Below, piece after piece: positions 21,962-34,882 of a stretch of DNA of 64,000 bases. The stretch's first letter is position 1. Every line of letters begins with the position of its first letter. Source of the stretch: Globodera rostochiensis (lineage: Eukaryota > Nematoda > Chromadorea > Rhabditida > Heteroderidae); the NCBI GenBank assembly GCA_018350325.1, contig JAEVLN010000007.1:959109-1023108 (forward strand). The letters are read 5' to 3'. Under the pieces are notes generated by a model. It worked only from the letters and a program-made list of their open reading frames with translations. It did no database searches and had not been told where the DNA came from. A program made the translations under genes and the position numbers.

Positions 21962-24886
21962 ATGGCCGTTGTCTTCTTCATTCTGGTGATTTCATCAGCC
22001 ACGTTGGAAGCTTACCAGGTAATTATGAAAACCATTAAATTAATTTTTATTCAATTAAGCGGAATGAAAAGGACAAATTCTTCGATTTGATGACAGCGAT
22101 TGGTGAAGATTTTGGCGGAGAATTCCATGAAGCTGAGAAAGCGCTGGAACTCGACTTGAATGCCACCAACTCATTTTTGGAAAGATTGCACAAATTTGCA
22201 ACTCGTGAATTAGTTACAAAAGTTAAAAATGGCGAATTTGCGTGTAAAGAGGCCACCGAAAACTCTGCTTTTAAAGAGGCGATCAAAACAATTTTGGGCC
22301 AAAATATGCGAAATTTGCTAAAGGCAATTATTGTGCCAAAACAATCCAAAACTATGATAGACAAAGTACGCATTACCAAATCGATTTTTGACGATAAATC
22401 GTTTAAAAAGGTGGAAGATTTGGTAAAAGAACTTTCTGTGAAATTTTCGGAAGAACAATTATTCAATTTATTATTTTCTCTTGCGGCACGACTGGAGGCG
22501 CTCGTACACGGAAAAAATAGTGACGGAACGCTTAAAGAAAAAAAAGAAAATTCGAAAGATAAAATTCAAACATTTCTTGCCGTGTCGAAATGCTTAATTC
22601 TTACAGAATTGGAGGAATTGAGGTAATTTAAGAATTTTAATAAAGAAAACATTTAATCTTTAGCATTTTTGATTATTGGATTGAAATAATTAAAATGAAA
22701 ACAAAAAATAGTCAAGAACCCATTTTTGGAGTTGCAATTTACAAAGAAAAATACGGTGAAAAAAAAAGTGAAAACAGCAAAGAAGAAGCTTTTAAACTCT
22801 CTAGAGGTAAAATACTTTGATTTGTTGTTAAATAAAAAATAAAATTGTTTCAACAAAAAAAAATAAAAATAAATTTTTCAAAATTAAATGTTTAGAAAAT
22901 TACAAAATTCTGAAGCAATTAAATGATCAGAAATTATCAATTTACAAGTCAGCAAATCTTCTAAGAGTAGCATTTAATAAGGCATACACAGGCGAACAAA
23001 AGCATATTTTGAGAGGGAAAATACCGAAAATTTTCCAGAATATGTTATTTCAAATACATTGGGTATTTTACTTTAATTGGGCAATATATGACAATTATGA
23101 GAAAAACAGAAAATGTGAATATGCAATGTTTTTCCAAAATATTTCGGAAAATCTCATGAAAATGATTAGTGATAAAGGAATTGACCCGAAATTGCACTTC
23201 GATTCGCAAGACAAAGAAATTCGAGAATATGTCCAAAAGGATGTTGAGGAAAGCTGCAAAAAATTGCAAGTTTTCTTTTTATTTAATAATTTATTTGACT
23301 AAGCAATAATTGTTTATATTTTTAGTGAAAATGAAGAGGCAAAAATTATATTTTTGAATAATGTGCACTATGACTTGGCAATAAATTTCGAGTTCAACCA
23401 ACGGAAGGGTAAGTGTGAAAACAATGCCGAAACATAAAATTAAAACAATTTTAAGAAGTTTATGACAGAGTTGAAGATTTGTTGTCTGATTGGGTCGGCA
23501 ATGATTTGCCTTATCTTTACTCTGGGCTTTGGCAGCTTTCGGATGAGTTATATTTGAAAAAGAATGCATTTCAAATGAAGTTTAAAATTAATTATTTTAT
23601 AAAAAACACAAATCGAGAGACAATAAGCATAATCGATGCATTGATAGGGAAAGAGCACATCGATCAGTTTAATTTGGGTACATTATTTGATGAAATGAAA
23701 ACACTGGTGGAAGTGACAATTCCGGAAGAAAAGGCTAGGTTATGGGAAACAAAAAAAGCGATAAATTTGGAACAATTGGAAAAAGATATTAAATTTTTGA
23801 AAAATAATCCCAAAAGCATTGCTGAAGAAAAGTACCAAAAAGTCGTTGCAATAATTTGCACCATTAAACAACATGGCGAAAAAGTTAAAATGCTGATACC
23901 CAAAATCAAAAATATCGAAATTCAAACAAAACTAATTGAATTATCGTCAGCAATTCAGAACAATGAAATGGAATATTTTGGGCAAGAATTGTGTGAACAA
24001 ATGGAGGAATCTTTCAACCAGTTAAAGCATAAACAAATTGAAATGGAAGAAAACGTTTCGGAAGAAACATTATTAAAAAATCATCAATTTGAATTTAACA
24101 AAATATGGAATAGCTTCAGGGCAGGGTTCGTAACTGTCCTTTTTTTAAAGATTTGTCCTTTTTTGGGGTACCCCAATCTTTAAAATTTGAAATGTCCTTT
24201 TTTTAAAGATTTGTCCTTTATTTGGGGTACACGTCCTTTTTTGTCCTTTATTTGAGATTTCTGGAGCTTTTTGGAGAATTTTTGTTTAAACTTTGAATAA
24301 TCTTTAGAAAGAATTTTCGCTTAAAAAATGTCCAAAACTTTCCTGCGGCGCCTATCGGCACCGCCGGCCCTTCCCATTCCTAAAAAACTTTTAAAAAACG
24401 TACCGGATTTTTTAAATGTTGGTTTCAAATTCCTTACCAAATTGAGTCAATGATTCAAAAATTTTCACGGCGCCGACCTCCCACCCCTATTAAAGCAGAA
24501 TTCGCAAAAAAAAAATTGCATTTTTAAAATCGAAAATCGGAAAATTTTCGAAAATCCATGGGAGCAATTTCCAACCCCCAATGTTGAAAGAAATTGTTGT
24601 GGTTAAAAACCTCGCATTTCTTGGAAAAAATAAAAATTTACTGCATTTTTGAACATTTTGTAAAGTGTCCTTTTTTGCCAGCAAAATGCCAGCAAAAACT
24701 TTTTTTTTGACCTTCACTGTCCTTATTTTGAAAAATTTTAGTTACGAAACCCGCTCTGAGGGGTTTTGGAGAGGAATGGAAGAATATTATTTGAGCATCC
24801 AGCTTATGCAGCTCACGGAACAGGCACGAACTTTGGCAAAAACTTTTGGAAGAACGCTTATAAATGTGATGGAACATCATGCCTAA
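21962..24886 (+). CDS. Array gene copy 4: secreted protein, unknown family
   Basis: Exons: 21962-22018, 22060-22622, 22664-22806, 22896-23265, 23326-23408, 23456-24125, 24742-24886. The sum is 2031 nt (676 aa). Intron 1 is 41 nt instead of 42, so the unspliced frame breaks but the spliced frame closes. That is good natural evidence that the intron is real. Intron 2 is also shortened, to 41 nt. Sequence blocks: signal peptide like copies 2 and 3; DLVKELSVKFSEEQ in exon 2 and IYDNYEKNRKC in exon 4 like copy 1; the front of exon 6 like copy 1 but its second half (EIQTKLIELSSAIQNN) like copy 5. It is therefore a mosaic inside a single exon. Confidence 0.8.
24126..24741 (+). mobile_element. Insertion-like last intron, copy 4 (long form)
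   Basis: 616 bp, nearly the same as the copy 3 insert, with the same inverted ends and the same splice phases. Confidence 0.6.
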
Positions 24887-25810
24887 AAAAGGAAGCATCG
24901 AATGATGGCGGAAATATGATTATATCCGAATGAATTGTTTTATTTTGGGGATTTTTATTTACCAATCTTCTAAAGTCCAGGATTTTGCGCTGTTTTTATT
25001 TTTCGGGATTTCTATTGAAATTTTTAATTTGGTTTTATTGCTTTTATTATAGTTTTGCATAAACATTATTTAATGTGTATCAGTGTGAGTGATGTTTCTG
25101 AACAACGGTCCTCAATCACCTATCTAATTTTCAATGGAGGGGGGGCTATTTTGAGTAGTGATCGGCCAGAAGGTTCGTTAGGTACTATTCGGTAAAGTAC
25201 CGAAAAAAAATTGTCTTTTCGGTACCAAAATATTTTTAGAGTAATTTTTTAACAAAACTTGTTTATTTTTGGAAATTTTGGGCTTTATTCTTTTGAGTAA
25301 AATTTTTATGAAAAAAAGTAATTGTCCGGCGCTGCCGAGAAAAATTTTTAATTTGTGATAAAATTTATTAAGAAAATAGGTCCAAACCCTGCAGATTTTG
25401 CCCAATTTCGTTGGAGGGGGGGGGGGGCTATTCTGAGCCTCTCCCTTTCAGGGAGCTCAAAATGCCCTATTTTTATGGCAAATGCCATAATTTTGGAAAT
25501 TTGCCATATTTCCACACTTGTCATAATTTTGCCATATTTTTGAACTTTGTGAAAATTCATATTTTTAAGGAAAAATGAGAATTCCCAAAAAAGTGTCTTT
25601 GATTCGTACAATTTGATGTTTTTGGTTGCAAATCTCTTAAAAATTGAGTCAAAAATCACTCGGCGGCGCCTATCGGCACCGCCGACCCCCTCCCCCCTCC
25701 ATAAGTGAAGCAGAATTCTCAAAAAAAAATTGCATTTTAAAATTCCTTAAGAAAGCATGCCATAAAAACTCCATATTTTTGACCCCTTAATGCCATAAAG
25801 GCTAGCCGAA

Positions 25811-27580
25811 AAAATGTGAATATGCAATGTTTTTCCAAAATATTTCGGAAAATCTCATGAAAATGATTAGTGATAAAGGAATTGACCCGAAATTGCACTT
25901 CGATTCGCAAGACAAAGAAATTCGAGAATATGTCCAAAAGGATGTTGAGGAAAGCTGCAAAAAATTGCAAGTTTTCTTTTTATTTAATAATTTATTTGAC
26001 TAATTTAAGCAATAATTGTTTATTTTTAGTGAAAATGAAGAGGCAAAAATTATATTTTTGAATAATGTGCACTATGACTTGGCAATGAATTTCGAGTTCA
26101 ACCAACGGAAGGGTAAGTGTAAGCAATGCCCGAAAACATAAAATTAAAACAAATTTAAGAAGTTTATGACAGAGTTGAAGATTTGTTGTCCGATTGGGTC
26201 GGCAATGATTTGCCTTATCTTTAATCTGGGCTTTGGCAGCTTTCGGATGAGTTATATTTGAAAAAGAATGCATTTCAAATGAATTTTAAAATTAATTATT
26301 TTATAAAAAACACAAATCGAGAGACAATAAGCATAATCGATGCATTGATAGGGAAAGAGCACATCGATCAGTTTAATTTGGGTGCATTATTTGATGAAAT
26401 GAAAACACTGGTGGAAGTGACAATTCCGGAAGAAGAGGCCAAGTTATGGGAAACAAAAAAAGCGATAAATTTGGAACAATTGGAAAAAGATATTAAATTT
26501 TTGAAAAATAATCCCAAAAGAATTGCTGAAGAAAAGTACCAAAAAGTCGTTGCAATAATTTGCACCATTAAACAACATGGTGAAAAAGTTGAAATGCTAA
26601 AATCCAAAATCAAAAATATCGAAATTAAAGAACAACTGAATGAATTATCGTCAAAAATTCAGAAAAATGAAATGGAATATTTTGGGCAAGAATTGTGTGA
26701 ACGAATGGAGGAATCTTTCAACCAGTTAAAGCATAAACAAATTGAAATGGAAGAAACCGTTTCGGAAGAAACATTATTAAAAAATCATCAATTTGAATTT
26801 AACAAAATTTGGAATAGCTTCAGGGAAGGGTTCGTAACTGTCCTTTTTTTAAAGATTTGTCCTTTTTTGGGGTATCCCAATCTTTAAAATTTGAAATGTC
26901 CTTTTTTTAAAGATTTGTCCTTTATTTGGGGTACACGTCCTTTTTTGTCCTTTATTTGAGATTTCTGGAGCTTTTTGAAGAATTTTTGTTTAAACTTTGA
27001 ATAATCTTTAGACAGAATTTTCGCTTAAAAAATGTCCAAAATTTTCCTGCGGCGCCTATCGGCACCGCCGGCCCTTCCCATTCCTAAAAAACTTTTAAAA
27101 AACGTACCGGATTTTTTAAATGTTGGTTTTAAATTCCTTACCAAATTGAGTCAATAATTCAAAAATTTCCCCACCCCTACTAAAGCAGAATTCGCAAAAA
27201 AAAATTGCATTTTTAAAAATCGAAAATCGGCAAAATTTTTTCGAAAATCTATGCGAGCAATTTCAACCCCCAAATGTTGAAAGAAATTGTTAGTGTCGAG
27301 AAATATGGTTAAAAACTCACATTTCATGGAAAAAATAAAAATTTACTGCATTTTTGAACATTTTGTAAAGTTTCCTTTTTTTTTGCCAGCAAAATCTTTT
27401 TTTGACCTTCACTGTCCTTATTTTGAAAATTTTAGTTACGAAACCCGCTCTGAGGGGTTTTGGAGAGGAATGGAAGAATATTATTTGAGCATACAGCTTA
27501 TGCAGCTCGAAGAACAGGCACGAACTTTGGCAAAAACTTTTGAAAAGAGGCTTATAAATGTGATGGAACATCATGCCTAA
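25811..27580 (+). pseudogene. Copy 4b: 5'-truncated copy with premature stop
   Basis: Begins abruptly inside exon 4 (25811-25966) where the tail repeat GGCTAGCCGAA joins AAAATGTGAATATGCAATG. Exons 5 (26030-26112), 6 (26160-26829) and 7 (27436-27580) follow. In exon 6 the TAC (Tyr) codon of every other copy is TAA at 26222-26224, a nonsense change. There is no signal peptide, promoter or exons 1-3. The long-form insertion-like intron is at 26830-27435. It is surely non-functional as a secreted protein gene. Confidence 0.85.
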
Positions 27581-27954
27581 AAAAGGAAGAATCGAATAAA
27601 GGTGGGGATATGATTATATCCGAATGAATTGTTTTATTCTGGGGATTTTTATTTCCAATCTTCTAAAGTCCGTGTTTTTGAAAAATGTTTACCGATGTTT
27701 TTATTTTTCGGGATTGTTTTATTGCTTTTATTATAGTTTTGCATAAACATTATTTAAGGTGTATCATTGTGAGTGATATTTATGAACAACGGTTCTCAAT
27801 CCCCTATATAATTTTCATTGGGCGAGGGGCTATTTTGAGTAGTGATCGGCCAAAAGGTTCGGTATATCGTCTCGACATCTCGATAAATCTCGACTCGAGA
27901 TCTCGCTCGAAGCTCAAGTCCGGGCTCTAGTTAAAAAGTAAAATACCGTATTTC

Positions 27955-28960
27955 CTAAAATAGACCCCCCCCCTTAAAATAGACCCCCCCCCTTAAAATA
28001 GACCCCCCCCCCCAATTTTTGAATTTTTTTTTTGCCAAATTAGCCATACTTTTTGAATTTTTCAAATTTATGAAAATAACTCTAGCGCAAAATGTTTCTT
28101 TATTTTTCCTCCATTTCTATCTCCAAGTTTATAAGTACATTGGCCAACTTTAAGCAAAGATATGAATTTTAAAAAATTTAGTGAATTCCTCTAAAGAAAA
28201 AATGAAAATTCGAAAAAGTTCTAAATTGTAATTCCGGTGAGCCTCCCTCTACATTCGGCCTTCATTGAAAATGCATGAATTCGAGCATGCATTGTAATTT
28301 TTTGTTTTTTAAATGATTTTGAGGCCGAAATTGATTTTTGGAAAAATTTGAATTTTAGAAAAATGGTTTGTATTCCGGTCTGGAGATCGAAATCGGGTAA
28401 ATAGAGATCAAATGCAAATTTATTTTTGGAAACAAAATAAATTTCTCTAATAATAAAAGCGCCATAACTTTTAAACTTTTGAAAACTGTTTATTTAAAAT
28501 AGATATGAATTTTTTTGTGTAAATTAATTTCACAAAAAATTGATATTAACTTTTAAATTTTTTTAAATGGAGAAAACATCTCAATAAGTAAAAAATGTTC
28601 AAATTTTCTGCATTTTTTAAACTTTATTTCTAGGTCTAATACTTTAAGGCTCGAAGAATCTCCAAAATAAATGCCTGGTTCATAAGAATAGGTGCAAAAA
28701 AATGCAGAAATGTCGAATCTACGGATTTTAGGTAGCAAATGAGGAGGATTTTTAATGCTCCGATGCAGATTTTAAATATTATGAGATCGGAGATATGCTT
28801 TATGAAAAACAGCCATTCAGCAAAATGACGTCATCTTTAGCCTCCACGGTTCTTTTTCAGTGACCCCTCTATTCTTTAATTACAATTGCATCAATTATTT
28901 AAATTGTTAATGTATAAAAAAAAATTAATTAAATCTATGCTTATTTTTCATTATTTAAAA
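27955..28960. repeat. Second copy of the 11.15-12.28 kb intergenic segment
   Basis: Poly-C/TTAAAATAGA repeat at 27955-28013, then about 0.95 kb nearly the same as 11240-12280 with one deletion near 28815. No coding sequence is supported. It marks the left edge of the second copy of the 7.9 kb duplication. Confidence 0.75.
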
Positions 28961-29363
28961 ATTGTTATTATATTTAAATTTAAACAAAACAAACTTTTTG
29001 GCTGACTTTTAGTGGAAAGCGGGTTTTTTATTCAGTCGGTCGCACCTTCCTTCCATCACCGCAGCCGGAACACAAAGCCACCTCCAAAATGAGAAGAACA
29101 AAAAATTGGATAAAAAATTACATTTTTCTTAAAAAGTTGTCAATTTTTGGAAATTGAATTAATTTCATGAATTATTTAAATGGCAAAAAATGAATGAATA
29201 TTCAGAAAACATGTGAAAATATTTGCCAATTTCAGCCCTTAAATGGGAATATTTCTGTTTCCACTCATATGACAAAAGTAAAAATTGAAGCAAAGAAATG
29301 TGCAAATATTCATACTACAAAAATGTATTCATTTTATCTGGCAAGCCAAAATGTACATTAATT

Positions 29364-29392
29364 TATATATATATATAATTTATATATATATA

Positions 29393-29438
<46 letters not shown>
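29364..29438. repeat. (TA)n microsatellite, unit 5
   Basis: TA run interrupted twice by AATTTA, of intermediate length. Confidence 0.9.
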
Positions 29439-29750
29439 TTTGTGGTTTAAATAAAAATGTAGTCAGAAAAAATATTTTTTTCAAATGTACAAATAAACAA
29501 AAGCATCTGTCAATCAATAAAAGTAAAATGAAAAATATTTCCATAGCTAAAATGTTTTCTAAATTGAACTGAATCGATTGAATGGTGGGGAATGCCACAT
29601 TTAAAATATTCCTAATCTTTCTAAATTGAACCGAATGATCTTTTTAGTAAAAAAAATATCCCAATTTAAGGGCTGAAATTGAAGGTTTTTTCATCATATT
29701 ATATTTGACCAAATCTTTAAGGTAAAATCATTTAGTAAAAATAGGGGTTG

Positions 29751-30163
29751 TTAGGCTTAGCCTAAGCCATCCTGACTAGGGGTTCGTTAGGCTTAGACTT
29801 AGGCCTAAGCCTAAGCTTAGGGGTTCATTAGGCTTAGCCTAAGCCATTCTGACTAGGGGTTCGTTAGGCTTAGACTTAGGCCTAAGCCTAAGCTTAGGGG
29901 TTCATTAGGCTTAGCCTAAGCCATTCTGAACTTAGGCTTAGGCTTAGGCCTAAGCCTAAGCTTAGGGGTTCATTAGCTTAGCCTAAGCCATTCTAAGCTT
30001 AGGGGTTCATTAGGCTTAGCCTAAGCCATTCTGAGCTTAGGCTTAGGCCTAAGCCTAAGCTTGGGGGTTCATTAGCTTAGCCTAAGCCATTCTGAGCTTA
30101 GGCTTAGGCCTAAGCCTAAGCTTGGGGGTTCATTAGCTTAGCCTAAGCCATTCTGAGCTTAGT
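29751..30163. repeat. Palindromic TTAGGC-type block, unit 5
   Basis: Same motif structure, with duplicated sub-blocks at both ends, placed about 209 bp upstream of the copy 5 ATG. Confidence 0.85.
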
Positions 30164-30371
30164 CTAAATATTATCAAAATGTTATTAATGCATTTGATTA
30201 CGAATTCGTCAATAGAAAATAAAAATTGAGAGTTTAAACTGTTTTTGAATCGGTTGAATTTTTGAAAATTAAGGAACAACGACTTTTTTTAGGTAACTCA
30301 AAAGACACCATTATAATCTTAATATTTGCCTTGCAAAGATGATTGACCAATATTTTTTTTATTCGGCCAAA

Positions 30372-33314
30372 ATGGCCGTTGTCTTCTTCATTCTGATGAT
30401 TTCATCAGCCACGTTGGAAGCCCAGGTAATTATGAAAACCATTAAATTAATTTTTATTTCAATTAAGCGGAATGAAAAGGACAAATTCTTCGATTTGATG
30501 ACAGCGATTGGTGAAGATTTTGGCGGAGAATTCAATGAAGCTGAGAAAGCGCTGGAACTCGACTTGAATGCCACCAACTCATTTTTGGAAAGATTGCACA
30601 AATTTGCAATTCGTGAATTAGTTACAAAAGTTAAAAATGGCGAATTTGCGTGTAAAGAGGTCACCGAAAACTCTGCTTTTAAAGAGGCGATCAAAACAAT
30701 TTTGGGCCAAAATATGCGAAATTTGCTAAAGGCAATTGTTGTGCCAAAACAATCCAAAACTATGATAGACAAAGTACGCATTACCAAATCGATTTTTGAC
30801 GATAAATCGTTTAAAAAGGTGGAAGATTTGGTAAAAGAACTTTCTGTGAAATTTTCGGAAGAACAATTATTCAATTTATTATTTTCTCTTGCGGCACGAC
30901 TGGAGGCGCTCGTACACGGAAAAAATAGTGACGGAACGCTTAAAGAAAAAAAAGAAAATTCGAAAGATAAAATTCAAACATTTCTAGCCGTGTCGAAATG
31001 CTTAATTCTTACAGAATTGGAGGAATTTAGGTAATTTAAGAATTTTAATAAAGAAAACATTTAATCTTTAGCATTTTTGATTATTGGATTGAAATAATTA
31101 AAATGAAAACAAAAAATAGTCAAAAACCAATTTTTGGAGTTGCAATTTACAAAGAAAAATACGGTAAAAAAAAAAGTGAAAACAGCAAAGAAGAAGCTTT
31201 TAAACTCTCTAGAGGTAAAAATACTTTGATTTGTTGTTAAATAAAAAATAAAATTGTCTCAACAAAAAAATAAAAATAAATTTTTCAAAATTAAATGTTT
31301 AGAAAATTACAAAATTCTGAAGCAATTAAATGATCAGAAATTATCAATTTACAAGTCAGCAAATCTTCTAAGAAGAGCATTTAATTATGCATATACAGGC
31401 AAACAAAAGCATATTTTGAGAGGGAAAATACCGAAAATTTTCCAGAATATGTTATTTCAAATACATTGGGTATTTTACTTTAATTGGGCAATATTTTACA
31501 ATAATGAGAAAAACAGCAAATGTAAAGATGCAATAATTTTCCAAAATATTTCTGAAAATCTCATGAAAATGATTAGTGATAAAGGAATTGACCCGAAATT
31601 GCACTTCGATTCGCAAGACAAAGAAATTCGAGAATATGTCCAAAAGGATGTTGAGGAAAGCTGCAAAAAATTGCAAGTTTTCTTTTATATATAATAATTT
31701 ATTTGACTAATTTAAGCAATAATTGTTTATATTTTTAGTGAAAATGAAGAAGAAAAAATTATATTTTTGAATAATGTGCACTATGAACTTGCAATAAATT
31801 TCGAGTTCAACCAACGGAAGGGTAAGTGTGAAAACAATGCCGAAACATAAAATTAAAACAATTTTAAGAAGTTTATGACAGAGTTGAAGATTTGTTGTCT
31901 GATTGGGTCGGCAATGATTTGCCTTATCTTTACTCTGGGCTTTGGCAGCTTTCGGATGAGTTATATTTGAAAAAGAATGCATTTCAAATGAAGTTTAAAA
32001 TTAATTATTTTATAAAAAACACAAATCGAGAGACAATAAGCATAATCGATGCATTGATAGGGAAAGAGCACATCGATCAGTTTAATTTGGGTACATTATT
32101 TGATCAAATGAAAACACTGATGGAAGTGACAATTCCGGAAGAAGAGGCTAAGTTATGGGAAGCAAAAAAAGAGATAAATAAAAAACAATTGGAAAATGAT
32201 ATTAAATTTTTGAAAAATAATCCCAAAAGCATTGCTGAAGATAAGTACCAGAAAGCCGTTGCAATAATTTGCACAACTAAGCAATTTGGCGAAAAAGTTA
32301 AAATGCTGGTACCCAAAATCAAAAATATCGAAATTCAAACAAAACTAATTGAATTATCGTCAGCAATTCAGAACAATGAAATGGAATATTTTGGGCAAGA
32401 ATTGTGTGAACAAATGGAGGAATCTTTCAACCAGTTAAAGCATAAACAAATTGAAATGGAAGAAACCGTTTCGGAAGAAACATTATTAAAAAATCATCAA
32501 TTTGAATTTAACAAAATTTGGAATAGCTTCAGGGCAGGGTTCGTAACTGTCCTTTTTTTAAAGATTTGTCCTTTTTTGGGGTACCCCAATCTTTAAAATT
32601 TGAAATGTCCTTTTTTTAAAGATGTGTCCTTTATTTGGGGTACACGTCCTTTTTTGTCCTTTATTTGAGATTTCTGGAGCTTTTTGAAGAATTTTTGTTT
32701 AAACTTTGAATAATCTTTAGAAAGAATTTTCGCTTAAAAAATGTCCAAAATTTTCCTGCGGCGCCTATCGGCACCGCCGGCCCTTCCCATTCCTAAAAAA
32801 CTTTTAAAAAAGTACCGCATTTTTTAAATGTTGGTTTCAAATTCCTTACCAAATTGAGTCAATGATTCAAAAATTTTCACGGCGGCGCCTATCGGCACCG
32901 CCGACCTCCCACCCCTATTAAAGCAGAATTCGCAAAAAAAAAATTGCATTTTTAAAATCGAAAATCGGAAAATTTTCGAAAATCCATGGGAGCAATTTCC
33001 AACCCCCAATGTTGAAAGAAATTGTTGTGGTTAAAAACCTCGCATTTCATGGAAAAAATAAAAATTTACTGCATTTTTGAACATTTTGTAAAGTGTCCTT
33101 TTTTGCCAGCAAAATGCCAGCAAAAACTTTTTTTTTGACCTTCACTGTCCTTATTTTGAAAAATTTTAGTTACGAAACCCGCTCTGAGGGGTTTTGGAGA
33201 GGAATGGAAGAATATTATTTGAGCATCCAGCTTATGCAGCTCACGGAACAGGCACGAACTTTGGCAAAAACTTTTGGAAGAACGCTTATAAATGTGATGG
33301 AACATCATGCCTAA
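30372..33314 (+). CDS. Array gene copy 5: secreted protein, unknown family
   Basis: Exons: 30372-30425, 30468-31030, 31072-31214, 31303-31672, 31739-31821, 31869-32538, 33170-33314. The sum is 2028 nt, an open frame of 675 aa. It has the LEAQ form of the signal peptide, like copy 1. Exon 2 is of the DLVKELSVKFSEEQ type. Exon 4 is of the IFYNNEKNSKC type. Exon 6 is of the INKKQLEND type, like copy 3. Intron 4 again begins GCAAGT, and the following TTTATATATAAT differs from the other copies, so selection rather than mere recency may keep the GC donor. The last intron is the longest (631 bp). Function is unknown; the protein is presumably exported. Confidence 0.8.
32539..33169 (+). mobile_element. 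Insertion-like last intron, copy 5 (longest form)
   Basis: 631 bp with the same inverted ends. It contains two GGCGCCTATCGGCACCGCCG hairpins (near 32760 and 32883) where copies 3 and 4 have one complete and one damaged. Confidence 0.6.
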
Positions 33315-34230
33315 AAAAGGAAGCATCGAATGATGGCGGAAATATGATTATATCCGAATGAATTGTTTTATTTTGGGGATTTTTATTTACCAATCTTCTA
33401 AAGTCCAGGATTTTGCGCTGTTTTTATTTTTCGGGATTTCTATTGAAATTTTTAATTTGGTTTTATTGCTTTTATTATAGTTTTGCATAAACATTATTTA
33501 ATGTGTATCAGTGTGAGTGATGTTTCTGAACAACGGTCCTCAATCACCTATCTAATTTTCAATGGAGGGGGGGCTATTTTGAGTAGTGATCGGCCAGAAG
33601 GTTCGTTAGGTACTATTCGGTAAAGTACCGAAAAAAAATTGTCTTTTCGGTACCAAAATATTTTTAGAGTAATTTTTTAACAAAACTTGTTTATTTTTGG
33701 AAATTTTGGGCTTTATTCTTTTGAGTAAAATTTTTATGAAAAAAAGTAATTGTCCGGCGCTGCCGAGAAAAATTTTTAATTTGTGATAAAATTTATTAAG
33801 AAAATAGGTCCAAACCCTGCAGATTTTGCCCAATTTCGTTGGAGGGGGGGGGGGCTATTCTGAGCCTCTCCCTTTCAGGGAGCTCAAAATGCCCTATTTT
33901 TATGGCAAATGCCATAATTTTGAAAATTTGCCATATTTCCACACTTGTCATAATTTTGCCATATTTTTGAACTTTGTGAAAATTCATATTTTTAAGGAAA
34001 AATGAGAATTCCCAAAAAAGTGTCTTTGATTAGTACAATTTGATGTTTTTGGTTGCAAATCTCTTAAAAATTGAGTCAAAAATCACTCGGCGGCGCCTAT
34101 CGGCACCGCCGACCCCCTCCCCCCTCCATAAGTGAAGCAGAATTCTCAAAAAAAAATTGCATTTTAAAATTCCTTAAGAAAGCATGCCATAAAAACTCAA
34201 TATTTTTGACCCCTTAATGCCATAAAGGCT

Positions 34231-34882
34231 AGCCGAAGCTTGCGGCCCGAATTTTGCGGCCCCGAAACTTGCGGCCCGAAACTTGCGGTCCGAAACTTCC
34301 GGCCCGAATTTTGCGGCCCTAATTAAAGCAAAAAAAACAATCAATGAAAAAATCAACTTTTAACACAATTTTCCATTTAACAATTTCATTTATGCAAGTG
34401 AAAGTTAATAGCTCATATTGTCTGAACTAATCGTCCCACTGATAAAATTGTTTCCAGCGAGTCGGTATTGTACCGCCCGCAAATGCGTTATTAGCTGATC
34501 GTCGTTCGGATTTACATTTTGATCAAAAGTCTCGACCAGGTTTTTCAATGCTAAATCATTGTTTATGTTTTTTTTTGACCCGTGGCCTGGTCGAAACACT
34601 CCGTGTCGAGTCCAATTCGTAAACACAAATTGTTTGTCCTTGCATGATCAGAAAGGACAGAGTCATGCTGGTTCCAGTTAAAAAATAAATTTTATCAAGC
34701 TAGTCCAGACAATATGAGCTATTAACTTTTACTTGTATTTTTAAGACAAAATGGTGTAACAAATTACCAAGATTAAAGTTATTTTTGTCATTTTTTTTGT
34801 TTTGTTTTTTGCTTTAATTAGGGCCGCAAGTTTCGGGCCGCAAGTTTCGGGCCGCAAAATTCGGGCAGCTTCGCACCACCAA
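34231..34882. mobile_element. Foldback element A2 with GCGGCCCGAAACTT iterations
   Basis: Copy of element A1 carried along by the segmental duplication. It lacks the tandem duplication of the right end seen in A1. The arms contain TTGCGGCCCGAA and its complement in 3-5 iterations. Confidence 0.75.
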
